DNA of 64,000 nt. Source: Ochotona curzoniae. Taxonomy: Eukaryota; Chordata; Mammalia; Lagomorpha; Ochotonidae. The position numbers and the translations under genes were made by a program. The stretch's first letter is position 1. The number at the start of each line of letters is the position of its first letter. The stretch is from contig NW_024466512.1 in assembly GCF_017591425.1 (NCBI RefSeq), forward strand, positions 13,829,001 through 13,893,000. Reading direction: 5' to 3'. Below are positions 13,351 to 23,800 of the stretch, one piece after another. The notes under the pieces are model-generated. The model did no database searches, was not told where the DNA came from, and saw nothing but the letters and a program-made list of their open reading frames with translations.

Positions 13351-13589
13351 ACCACTACCCAATTATGGGTTAACCTGCTAACATATGAGCATACATAATG
13401 CATGGAGAGATTAGTAGGCCTCAGGTAGTGTCCACCTCCTTGCTACTTTGGTCTTGCTTTGCTTCCTGGAGGGAGAGAGAGAGAGAGATCTCCCTAGGAA
13501 GCAATTGGAAGCACAAAACAGGGCCCCTTCTAGGGACTAAACTACAGTGCAAGTGAACTGTGATCAAGGTCTTTGCTTAGCCTTGTCTA

Positions 13590-13660
13590 TAAACCCAGGA
13601 CCCAGCATGAGACCTGCACACAGCAGGTGTTCAGTCCAAGTTTGTTGAGGCATCACGGGA
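13590..13660 (+). mobile_element. MIR 3' tail
   Basis: GACCTGCACACAGCAGGTGT followed by TCAGTCCAAGTTTGTTGAGG is the end of a MIR or L2 element. Confidence 0.5.
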
Positions 13661-15499
13661 ACAATGGTGTGCAGCTCTTACAGGCAGTTTCCAGGCTCCA
13701 GAAACATGGCTACTTGTGAGCTCTTTGATTATTCATTAAATGGACAGATTTATTATATCAGGCATTCTTTTAGACAACTGACACACTGTAGAGAACCAAA
13801 CTGGAAAACAAGCTTGCCATTAGGAATCTAGCATCCTAAAGGAGGGGGATGATTAAACAATGAGCTCTGTCATGTTATAGGACAATTCACGGAGATTCAT
13901 AGAATGGAAGAAAATGAAGGCACGTGAGAATCTAAGATTTTGAATGGTGTTGAGAAGCACTGAGGGAGTTGATGTTTCATGGGCAGAGGCAAAAGAAGGC
14001 GCTGTGATAGTGCTTTGGGATGGAATACAAAGCTAAGGGATCCATCCTCAGGTCCTCCCAACCCAGGGCTTCCTAAGACGTTCTTATCCCTTTGTTTCCC
14101 AACATGAGTGTCTTGGCTATGAAATTGGACCATGAAATCCTGGCATAGGTTGAAGGAGGAATTGTAGGGAAACAGTGCACAATGGTGCCACTGGGTCAGG
14201 GGCTTAGGACCCTGGAGTTGGACCTCAGTTCTTGGCTTTCCAGGATGTCCACCTGGCTTTTCAGGTGGGGGTTACTGGAAGGACTGAACCAGTGCTGGTG
14301 TCCTTTACTCTGGGATTCTGCAACTGTGAGCAAATTTATTCCTGTGTGTAGAAAGTGTGTGATGTGAAAGCACACTGCCTCTGGTGTTTCTGACTGGAAG
14401 CTAGAGTACCATCTGCCCTATTCTTAGAGATGCCCTTGGCAGGTGACTTCCTCAGCAAGGCTGGTGCCACACAGTAGCACCAGCATGCACTCCAGACTGC
14501 CCTGCTACATGCTCTGTTGAATGACAAAGGGGCTATTTGTCCTCTGCAGACATGGCTGTAGTAACTGGACCCTGGATGACTTGGGGTAACTGTGGTACAT
14601 GGGCCTTTTCTGTAGGCAAGCTCTGTGGCTATCACCTATTTCTAAAGGGGATAGAGTCACCTTCTTAGAGTTTGGAAGGACCTTAGCTTCTTAGGGACTG
14701 GGGAGTGTATTGTCTACTCGGGATAACTTGTTTATTTCATAGAAGGCTCTGTAAAAGGCTTTCTGGTGAGCAGTGGAGAAGCAAGGAAATGTCCAGACTG
14801 TATTCCCAGGAGGTGACTGCAGTGCAAGCTAACGGAAAGAGAGGCCAGAAGAGCACTGTGTTTCTAGTCTGTGGTGAGCTCTGAACATGCACACCTGTTG
14901 AACAGAGCCTGTGTTCAGCTTACAGCTCCCCCTCTAGGCAACTATGTTGGTCTGCTAAGGAGGAAGCAGGGGCCTGGCCTCTGGGACTCCAGAACATGTC
15001 CAGGGAGCCCAGTCCACTTTCTGCTGGTAGGAAAATACAAAGTGGATGTTTTTCTGTACCTACCCAAGGAGTGAATCCCCCTTGCCTTCTGCAAGTTGGG
15101 AAAAATGGCATGTTCCTGTTGCAGGAAGATCATTTTGATCCGCTTTAGCTCCAGATATGCATATTTCATATTGAAAAGTTGCTTCAGACATTGCAAAACT
15201 ATCTACTGTTACTGAAACATTGGTCTCTGTTTTCTCAGTTGAGTCTGAATAAAATCAGGAGAAAATGACAAACACCCTGCACAGGACCCCCCTCTGAGTC
15301 CTTCATAAAAATGCTTCTTGATTGAGTTATCAAGACTGCCCTGGATGCAAAGGAAAGGAGATGGCTGCTGGCAAAAGTATGATGCCCATTTTTTTCCACA
15401 AGAATTTACGACTCAAGGGTAAGTAAGGGTCAGAGAACTGCAGCTTCTGGACCAAATCCAGCCATGAACTTTTTGCCTTTTAAATTGATTAATTTGTGA

Positions 15500-15795
15500 A
15501 AGATTTTTGCACTTAAAGGCAGATTTAGAGAGGGAAAGAGATACAGAGAAAGATCTTCATCCACTGGGTCACTCCTCACATAGCTGTAATGACCAGAGCT
15601 AATCTGATCTGAAGCCAGGAGCTTCTTCTGGGTCTCCCATGCACGTGTAGGGTTCCAAGGACTAGGGCCATTCTTTTTCCAGGCCCTAAGAAGGTAGGTA
15701 TATCAGAAGTGGAAAGCCAGGACTAGAACTGGTATCCACATGGAATGCCAGTGCTATAGGTGAGAATATACGCATTAAGTCACTATGCTGGCCCC
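15500..15795 (-). mobile_element. C-type SINE, antisense
   Basis: Contains GAAGCCAGGAGCTTCTTC and GGGTCTCCCATGCACG, and ends at CTATGCTGGCCCC. It is directly followed by a second copy. Confidence 0.85.
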
Positions 15796-15811
15796 TATTT
15801 TATCTATTCTC

Positions 15812-16183
15812 AGATTTATTTGTTTTACTTGAAATTCAGATTTAGAGGAAGAGGGGGATGACAGAGACAGAGCTTCAATCTGTTGGTTCATTCCCCAAAT
15901 GGCTATAATGTCCAGTACTGGGCAGACCCAAAACTGGGAGCAAGGAGCTTCTTTTCCCAGGCTGTAATGACTAGAACTAAGCTGTTTTGAAGCCAGGATC
16001 CAGGAGCTTCTTCTAGATCTCCCACATGGGTACAGGGTCCCAAGGACTGGGCCTTCTTCCACTGCTTTCTCAGGCCATTAGTAGGGAGCTGGATTAGAGG
16101 TAGCTGGCACTTGAACCAGTACCCAAAAGGGGGGCAGGTGCCTCAGGTGGATGATTAGCCTAAAATGCCACAATGTTGGCCCA
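15812..16183 (-). mobile_element. C-type SINE, antisense, internally duplicated
   Basis: It is longer than the others because part of the body (AGGAGCTTCTT with its flanks) occurs twice, near 15943 and 15999. It ends at CACAATGTTGGCCCA. Confidence 0.8.
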
Positions 16184-16239
16184 ACGACCATTCTTATGTA
16201 AAGTTTTGTTGATCGTTTTTTTATTTATGGATTGCTTTT

Positions 16240-16574
16240 TTTTAAAAAATGATTTATTTATTTTTTATTACAAAGTCAGATATACAGAGAAGAGGAGAGG
16301 CAGAGAGGAAGATCTTACGTCCAGTGGTTCACTTCCCAAGTGACTGCGATGGCCAGTGCTCTGCTGATCTGAAGATGGGAACCAGAAACTTCTTCCAGGT
16401 CTCCCACGTGGTTGTGGGGTCCCAAAGCTTTGGGCCGTCCTTGGCTGCTTTCCCAGGCCACAAGCAGGGAGCTGGTTGGGAAGTGGAGCTGCCGGGATTA
16501 GAACTGGCGCCCATATGGGATCCTGGCATATTCAAGGCGATGACTTTAGCCGCTAGGCCAAGGTGCTGAGCCCT
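16240..16574 (-). mobile_element. C-type lagomorph SINE, full length with perfect TSD
   Basis: This is an antisense copy with poly-A/T tail side at the left and tRNA-like head at the right. It is flanked by identical 13-bp duplications, ATGGATTGCTTTT at 16227-16239 and 16575-16587. Low divergence and the perfect duplication indicate a recent insertion. Confidence 0.93.
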
Positions 16575-16754
16575 ATGGATTGCTTTTAACAACCTTTGTG
16601 CTACATGGCAGGATGGACTCAGTACAACAGACATGTAGCCCAAGAAATCAAAATCATTTACTGTAGTGACAAGTTGGCTAGCCCTGTTGTAGGGCAATTA
16701 AGGTAATTAAAAAATGCCTCCATTACTTCCATGATGAAGGAAAATATTAATCAC

Positions 16755-16885
16755 CTCATTTTAAGGAATAAAAATGGTGAGGCACCATGAGACACCTTGC
16801 TCAAGGTCAAATGACCAGGCACAACTGGTCAGGTTCCCCAAATCCTCAGTTTATCGCATCACATCATGGCCTTCAGTGAAGCAGC
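16755..16885 (-). mobile_element. MIR fragment
   Basis: AGGAATAAAAATGGTGAGGC and CCTTGCTCAAGGTCAAATGA resemble MIR in antisense. Confidence 0.55.
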
Positions 16886-18079
16886 TGGTTCTCATAGAGG
16901 CATCCATGGCATTTGCTTTAGGGTCAGACTTTCGCAGCAGGTGTTGGTGGTAAAATGGGAGGACCACAGAATTACTTTCATGTGTAATGAAGGAAATTCT
17001 AGGTCATCAGTGAAGTTCAAGTGCTGAAGTGTTCAAAGAATTGGCAGCGGTGTGTGTGGGGGGGAGGATCCTCTAAGAATCAGATGCTAAAGATACTGAT
17101 TTGGAAGGTTCTTGTGAAGGGTAAAAGAGATGAAAGGGAAGTACATGAGCCTTGGACAGTGATGCGGGTCTCAGGTCTACGAAAGGAGAGGCTGAAGGGG
17201 GGATTGGGAAGGAAGAGCCTCAGACTATAGGAGCATCCTAAGAAAGCATCTGCTGAGCTGACCCATGGGGCAGGAAGTGCTGACACTTACACTCATTGCC
17301 CAGGAGCAGCCTGACGGTGGTCATGGAAGGAATACTGTGGTGGGCCTAAAGGGGCAGCACTTAAGGGTCAATGATGTACCCTCACAGCAGGCTCTCTTGA
17401 AGGAGAATCTGAGTGGTGCTTCTCTGTGGCCATCATGGTGTGCACTGTTGGCCCATGTACCATGCAAGTCTCCAGGTGAGGCCTGGAGGCCACTTAGATT
17501 TTCCCAACACGAGCAACAGAAGCATAATTGGAGAGCTCCAACATATACGTTTGAGCAAGCAAATATGCCTGAAATAATGGCAAAGGCAATAATTAAAGGA
17601 GGAGGCAGGCAAGGGGGTAATCTGAGGTTGCTGGGACAGTGTGTGCCACCTGTAAGAGGGAAGTTTGGGAAGTTGCCTGCTGGCATCTGGATGGACTGTT
17701 GTAGAGTGTTCCATGCCATCAGCTTCCCCCTCAAGATCATGGATTGACAGGTGTTGAATACCCACTAAGTATAATGTTCCAAGCCAGGTGCAGTGGGTGT
17801 GTGGGTCTCTAAATAAAATTTAGCGTATGATATTTAGGGGGATATGGACACTGGTGAGTCATGTAAACAATTTGTAGAAATATGTATGGACATTTGTGGG
17901 TCTCTTCATGAATAGGATCCTGCTAATATTCAGGTGAGGCACAAACAATGCTCAAAGCCATTCATTTAGGTAACCTGCCTGGGTGAAACCATGCATTTAA
18001 GTTGCTGTCTATGTATTATGAGCTCTGTAATAGATGGTGCAGTAGCCAGAAGGAAGTCTTTTATTTCCTTTCATAATTA
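16886..18079. other. Intergenic, no gene seen
   Basis: The frames of 139-160 codons that overlap here on both strands have no recognisable domain and probably arise by chance in CpG-poor sequence. Confidence 0.55.
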
Positions 18080-18250
18080 TAATATGAAAAATATGCAGTA
18101 GGGAATCATATAATGAATTTCAACCATGCCCATCACTCAGCTTAAGCAATTGTTAGTGCATGGCAAATTTCATTTCATCCCTTACCTCACCCACATTCCT
18201 TCTCTTGCATAATTTTGGGCAAATTCCCCCAGGTTTCTTATGCTTTTACC
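18080..18250 (-). mobile_element. Old L1M 3' UTR fragment
   Basis: CCATCACTCAGCTTAAGCAA followed by a CATTTCATC and ACCCACATTCC block matches the L1M 3' UTR in antisense. Confidence 0.6.
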
Positions 18251-18265
18251 CATGTCTATTCTGTC

Positions 18266-18362
18266 ATGGTACTCTAAAAGTTCATTGAAAAATGAAGTCA
18301 AACTCAGGCAAGGCTTTTCCATAATAAACATCTTTTATGAACTTTTGCAAGACTATACATGT
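18266..18362. mobile_element. Possible short palindromic DNA element (MITE-like)
   Basis: AAAAGTTCATTGAAAAATG near the left end is answered by CATCTTTTATGAACTTTT near the right end, in inverted order and about 95 bp apart. A related single end (AAAAAAGTTCATGGAAACATG) lies at about 38789-38810. This looks like a mariner-derived short element, but I cannot name the family. Confidence 0.4.
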
Positions 18363-18499
18363 CTCTAAAAGACAAATTTGCTGGCTTGCTTAAGGACATA
18401 TCTGCAGTGTTATTATTATCATCACACATTCACTTTCCTGAATCTCTTTTCTTATTCGTCCAAGGAGCTTAAAAGCAATACTATGTCCACTAATTCCAT

Positions 18500-18802
18500 A
18501 ACGTGATAAATTGTTACTGATGTTATGTTGGGGCTTTTAATTGATCGGGATGATACTCTGCTGGCTCTACCTTCAGACCAGATGGTCTCCTCAAGAAGCC
18601 GTTGGACTTATCTGGGCAATAAGATAATAGACTCTATGCTTGGTATATGCTTGCAATGAAAGAATCTCAACTGAACTTGAACTGTGGCAACGCAGCAAGG
18701 TGGAGGAGTCCACCATGTGGGGAGGGTTTGGGGAGGAGTGGGGGGAATCCCAGAGCCTATAAAACTGTGTCACATAATGCAATGTAATTAATAAAAAAAA
18801 AA
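18500..18802 (+). mobile_element. Lagomorph L1 3' end
   Basis: The segment ends in CCATGTGGGGAGGGTTTGG, AACTGTGTCACATAATGCAA and AATTAATAAAAAAAAAA, which I recognise as the rabbit/pika L1 3' UTR. The element is 5'-truncated. Its left limit is uncertain. Confidence 0.72.
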
Positions 18803-19005
18803 GTGTCTATTTTGTAGGGTTATTAGTCATACCTTATATAAAGTATTTAGCTCAAGTCCTGCTTCCTGTTAAGATGATGTGGTTGAGAAGTTGTGCATCA
18901 GAATGTCCTAGAAATCTGCCCCAAAAAGAAGATACCAAAGTAATTAGGATGCAAGTGAAGCCTAAACCACATATTGAGACTTACTATTCTGAAGTATGTA
19001 ATGTT

Positions 19006-19329
19006 TTTTTTTTAAAGATTCATTTTATTTTTTTATTACAAAGTCAGATATACAGAGAGGAGAGACAGAGAGGAAGATCTTCCATCCGATGATTCACTCC
19101 CCAAGTGAGCGCAACGGCCGATGCTATGCCAATCCGAAGCCAGGAGCCTCTTCCGGGTCTCCCACGCAGGTGCAGGGTCCCAAAGCTTTGGGCCATCCTT
19201 GACTGCTTTCCGGGCCACAAGCAGGGAGCTGGATGGGAAGCGGGGCTGCCGGGATTAGAACCGGCGCCCATATGGGATCCCAGGCGTGCAAGGCGAGGAC
19301 CTTAACCACTGCGCCACCGCACCGGGCCC
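19006..19329 (-). mobile_element. C-type lagomorph SINE, young copy with TSD
   Basis: This is an antisense copy that keeps most CpG sites (for example in the CACTGCGCCACCGCACCGG head). It is flanked by AGTATGTAATGTT at 18993-19005 and 19333-19345. It looks the youngest in the window. Confidence 0.93.
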
Positions 19330-20334
19330 TGGAGTATGTAATGTTAATAGGAGCCATCATTTTAAACCATCAGTTGAATCCTGTCATTATTGATGGTCTT
19401 CCAGAGCATTCAAGACATACTCAATCTCTCTTCTAAATATCCAAGGTTCCTTGGGAGCTAAAGCCAGTGACTCTGATTTTAGTGTGTATCAGAATGATGT
19501 GGGTTTTGTTTCCATGTGGATTCCTGAATTCAGCCCCTTGGGGTCCTAAGATGGTGTTTGGGCACCTGTGTGTTTATTCAGCATCTGTACACTCCTAGTG
19601 TAAGGGTCCTCTGACCCCACAGTGATGATGCCGGACTAGGGGAGCAGAGGGACATACCCACAAGCCTGACGGGGTATGGACTCTTTCTTTAAAACCTTTG
19701 GTTGCTGTGGAAGAGCTAGAAAGTACAAGTGTGTAGTTGCAGGTTTTGTCCATAACAGAGGCCACGAGCCAACGTGGGAAAGAGCCTAATCAAACTGGGA
19801 CCCTCCCCATATTCTGTTTTCCCTTCTGCTCTTTCATTCTGAATATCTGTCTTTCCCTGTAACTTCAGGCTTTCATCTCCCCAGTCCCCTGTGTACTCCC
19901 TTTCCATATAAGATGCTGTCCTCACCCAGAGCTGCCCGAACCTGCAGTATCCTAACACAAAGTTCCCCTTGCTCCCACCTGAACGACCAGGGTGTCTGTA
20001 ACAGCACTGCACTCACTTAGCTGTTGGGAAGGAAGCAAGCTGATCTAGCCTGTAATGAGAGTCAGATATCCGTCTTTCAGTTGCCAACAGCTGGCCTGCT
20101 AGCTCTGTGCCTTACGGGAAGCTAGTTCATCTTTCTGGGTCTTATCTAAAATTGCTTAAAAAAACCAACAGTAACAACTACTTGTTAGCCAAATTGTCAT
20201 TTTTACTCAAAAATAATGATAAAATATCATTTTTTTCTTCTTTCTTTTTCACTTGAACTAAGTGTCTTGGAAGCCAAGAGTGAATGAAGAAGTGTACAAA
20301 GAATTATTATTTTGTGTATGATGTGTTCCAACAC

Positions 20335-20450
20335 AGGAAGAACACAGTATTGACTCCTGGCTTTGTTTCCTGACTGGATGGCGTTGGGTGAGTTTCTCAA
20401 GCTGACTTCCATAACCTCACCTTTGAGACAGCAATAAAAATAGGGGAAAT
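20335..20450 (+). mobile_element. MIR fragment
   Basis: TTGGGTGAGTTTCTCAAGCT, CATAACCTCACCTTTGAGAC and CAATAAAAATAGGGG follow the MIR core. Confidence 0.65.
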
Positions 20451-20609
20451 GTGTGCAAATATCATACCTGGCTCCCGCTCAGCTCTTATGACTTCTGGCT
20501 GGAGAAAAGCCATTTTTGTGATTCAGTATCTCCTTTGCTTCTGTCTGTCTTGTTTCTTTGCTATGGGTTGTGAATTTTTGGATGGTGGGGGAGTGAAGAC
20601 TTGTATGTG

Positions 20610-20880
20610 AATGTCTATAGCAATCACTTCACAAGACAGAAGTTACTCAAGTGCTCATCAGTGGATGGATGGATAGGCAAACTATAGTGTGTCCATACAA
20701 TGGAAGATTATTCAGCAATCAAAAGATAAGAAGTGAACTTTTGAAAACACACAGTGATTGAAAGGAGCCAATTAAAGGCTATGTACTGTGTTATGCTGAA
20801 TTGAAATGTTCAGAGTAAGCAAGTCCATAGAGACACATAGCAGGTGGCTTTCTTGAGCTAGAGGAAGTATTTTTAACTTG
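20610..20880 (+). mobile_element. Old L1M 3' end
   Basis: Sense match. CAAGTGCTCATCAGTGGATG, GTCCATACAATGGAAGATTA and TTCAGCAATCAAAAG are typical. Confidence 0.8.
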
Positions 20881-23800
20881 GTAGGCTAAAGAGATTGAGT
20901 AGGGAAGTTTTTTTTTTTTTCCTATGACACTGTTATAAAATGGATCCTCCTCTCTGTGCATGTTCTAGAAACCAATAGTCATATACTTGTATGAGTGATT
21001 TGTGTACTATGGGAATTATGGCTTAATGAGGCTGTCCCATGTTATTATTTTTTTTAAGGATGGAAGAAACAACTTTGTTTTTAATTGCCGGTAGGAGTCC
21101 TACTGGACAGTTTGGCTGTACTGTACCCCCCTGAGTTAAGGATGCTCCCTATTCCCTTTCCTGGTTCCATTGCACTATGGACCTCTTTGATTAACCCCTT
21201 CCTCCTCCACCACACTAGTTTTCATGAAGGAAAGGAGCCATGCTAGGTTTGTTTATCTTGATGCTTTCAGTGGCTAACACTCTTTTCATTAGAGTAGATA
21301 CAAAACAAACCTTTGTTAAATGTGTGGTTATTTATATAAGATGGATTCCTTCCATATTTTCAGTATCACTTAAGGATTGTTCACACCTTCTCAGGGCCTT
21401 AACGAGCTGGGCAGGAAGGTGGGCAACTACCTTTGCTTCTAGTCTTTGCAGTGGTTCAGCGAGGAAGGGACTAATAGGTGTGTCCAGCATCACGAGGTCA
21501 GCAAGATGCAAGGCCATTCATCACTACTAGAACCTTCTCTCTTCATAGTCCCTCTTATAGTCGACTAGAGCAATGGAGTTCTGAAAGTGGAAGGAAGTTG
21601 GACTGAGCTGGAAAAGCCCCAAGTCATGTCTGGTAACGGGCTAGTAGCAAAAGCATGGAAGGTATCCGATATGTGAGAGCAATCACTTAGGGTGTCTTTG
21701 ACTGCTGCAGGGGTTGCATCCTGGAGCTGCACATCTCTGGAGTCAAATACAGTCCTGACAGGGACTCCAGACCTGCTCAGCCCTGTTCCAAACTCTGTAC
21801 CCTGGTGGCAGCAAGAGCTACAGGTCTGGAGCTCCACATGACCACCCAGGATGCTCAATTGCAGCCTTGCACGAGGCAACTGCACAGGGCATGAGGTTAT
21901 TGAGCTCAAAGCCTCACTCTCTAGTTAGCCCCACCTCAGCATGCCTGGAAGACACCACCCACTACATAATTAAATTATAACAAGCCCTGAAACTCATCCA
22001 GAAGCCTCGGTTCATTTGCCCTTGTGGTTAGAGGGAAGCATGTGATTGGTTGGCCATGCTCAACTTAGAGGACCTTATCTCTGGCTGGTTATTATTTGAT
22101 CAAAGAGACTTCCTCCTCATGGGGTGTTGCAAAACTGCACTGGGAGAGCTGGCTACTTCCTGGTGACTTTTTCTGAGGTTCTTGCTGAGCATCCAACATC
22201 CTCAAACCTCTGGCCACATATTCAGGAATCGGTGGAGCTAGTCCTGGACTTCTGTTCATCCACAGCCTGGGGCTGTCTTCTATAGTGTCTCAGGCATCTC
22301 TGCTGATCAGCTCATTGGACAGACTCCAAAGAATACCATAGATACAGGTATTTAAACATTTGGGTAGAATTTCCAAGAATGTTGTGATGTGGTGATAGGA
22401 TAGAGGTGGATGGCATGGGTTGGAGAAGCCAAGTGAAATGCATGAGAGGTAAATACAAGAGGGGTCCGAAGAAATATGAACTTGGAAGCTTGGAACTCAA
22501 AAGAACCAAAGCCATGGCTCTTGGCATAAGAGTTGTAACAGTAGTATCTGTATATCTTTGCTGTTCTTAAAATGCTTCTTGAGATTTGGTTAATCTTTCG
22601 GTCTTTGCATTACGCTTCACCATGGCTCATAGCTATCAAATCCCAAGAGGGTTTTGGACATGTCATGATAAATCCAGTTGCTTCCATCAATTCTAAGCTG
22701 CACATGGACACAAGCAGCAAGGGCTTGGCTAAGTGCTACAAATCCTGATCATGTTGGGGTACAGAGAAGCATAGCACTGAGGACTTTTATAAGAGTTTGA
22801 TTCCCTCTTTGCCTGAGATCTGTGTTTAATGCATGATGTATGATCTCATCTTACCACATTCCCAGCTCAACAGTGTTTTGGGCTTGAGTTGAGCAGACAT
22901 TACTGGGACCAGTTAAAAGTCATGTCAGAGGGTTTCCTTGTTGCAGATAGGAAGCTGGAATCCATATGGAGACAGCAGGAATTTTACTACCTGGAATGAA
23001 GATGAAAGGCTAATGAAATGACTGTCTTCTCCAGATGTTAAGTATGCCTTGAGACGGCTGAGGAGGGGAGGATAAGATGCACAAATAAGGAAAGTAGTAA
23101 TTCTTTAGTGTTGAGTAGAGAAACGTGCTTTTGTGGCATGTCAGTATTCTTAACATTGATTTCTTTCTAATGCATTGTAGGTTAAGAAGTAACCATGCCA
23201 GTGGGATTTCCTTTCTTTAGCAGCTCTTGTTGGTCTAAGTTGTCTCCATCCATGTGACTTTAGTTCCAAACATTAGTATCCAGGTTGTGCTTACCTTGTG
23301 ATTTGTGGTGGGACCATACCATGGCTGTGTCCCACGAAAGTTCTCTGTAGGATGAAGGATCCTTTTTCCAGTGACCCCTCTCTGGTTTCCCAGGGAGCTG
23401 GCTCTGCTGTGGGGCCTGTGTATTTCCTGGGACCACAAAGACTCATTGGTTTGACAAGTCTGTCCCAGTGAATGTTGCTCTCCCTTCTTCATGTTAAAGG
23501 AGATGCCCATCACAGGGGGTTCTGTCTCCTGGACGGGACTCTGTTCTGCTCGTCTAGGGGCAGTTTCCTTGCTCATCCTTTGCATGGCCCGAGTTTTTCC
23601 TGCCTTTTGACCTCCTCCTTCCCCCTTCTCCATCTCTGTCTTGCCAGAGGCACCTTCTTTCAGCTCTTGGCATCCACTGTGATCGCTATAGTAACCCCTC
23701 CCCTTCTCCTTTCTGAAGAAATGATCTTATATATCCAGTTCCAGAATGTCACACCCAGAAAGACCTAAACCATGTCCCATTCCCCCTACCCGATTTAAGG

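Larger units (their letters stand above)
12031..15499. other. Intergenic with scattered MIR pieces
   Basis: Besides the MIR fragments listed, a MIR-like stretch lies near 14190-14240 and an (AG)n run at 13471-13488. No gene is recognised on either strand. Confidence 0.55.

Noticed and set aside
17265..17747. 160-codon frame with 139- and 110-codon frames on the other strand
   Set aside because: Overlapping frames on both strands without any family signature point to low stop density, not to a gene.
19036..19360. Several open frames rich in Trp, Gly and Pro
   Set aside because: They are translations of the C-type SINE. The same peptides recur at 28014, 32464, 40843 and 56787.
23235..23633. 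132-codon minus-strand frame with charged residues
   Set aside because: It resembles no protein that I know and has no promoter or exon structure. It may be an unrecognised repeat.
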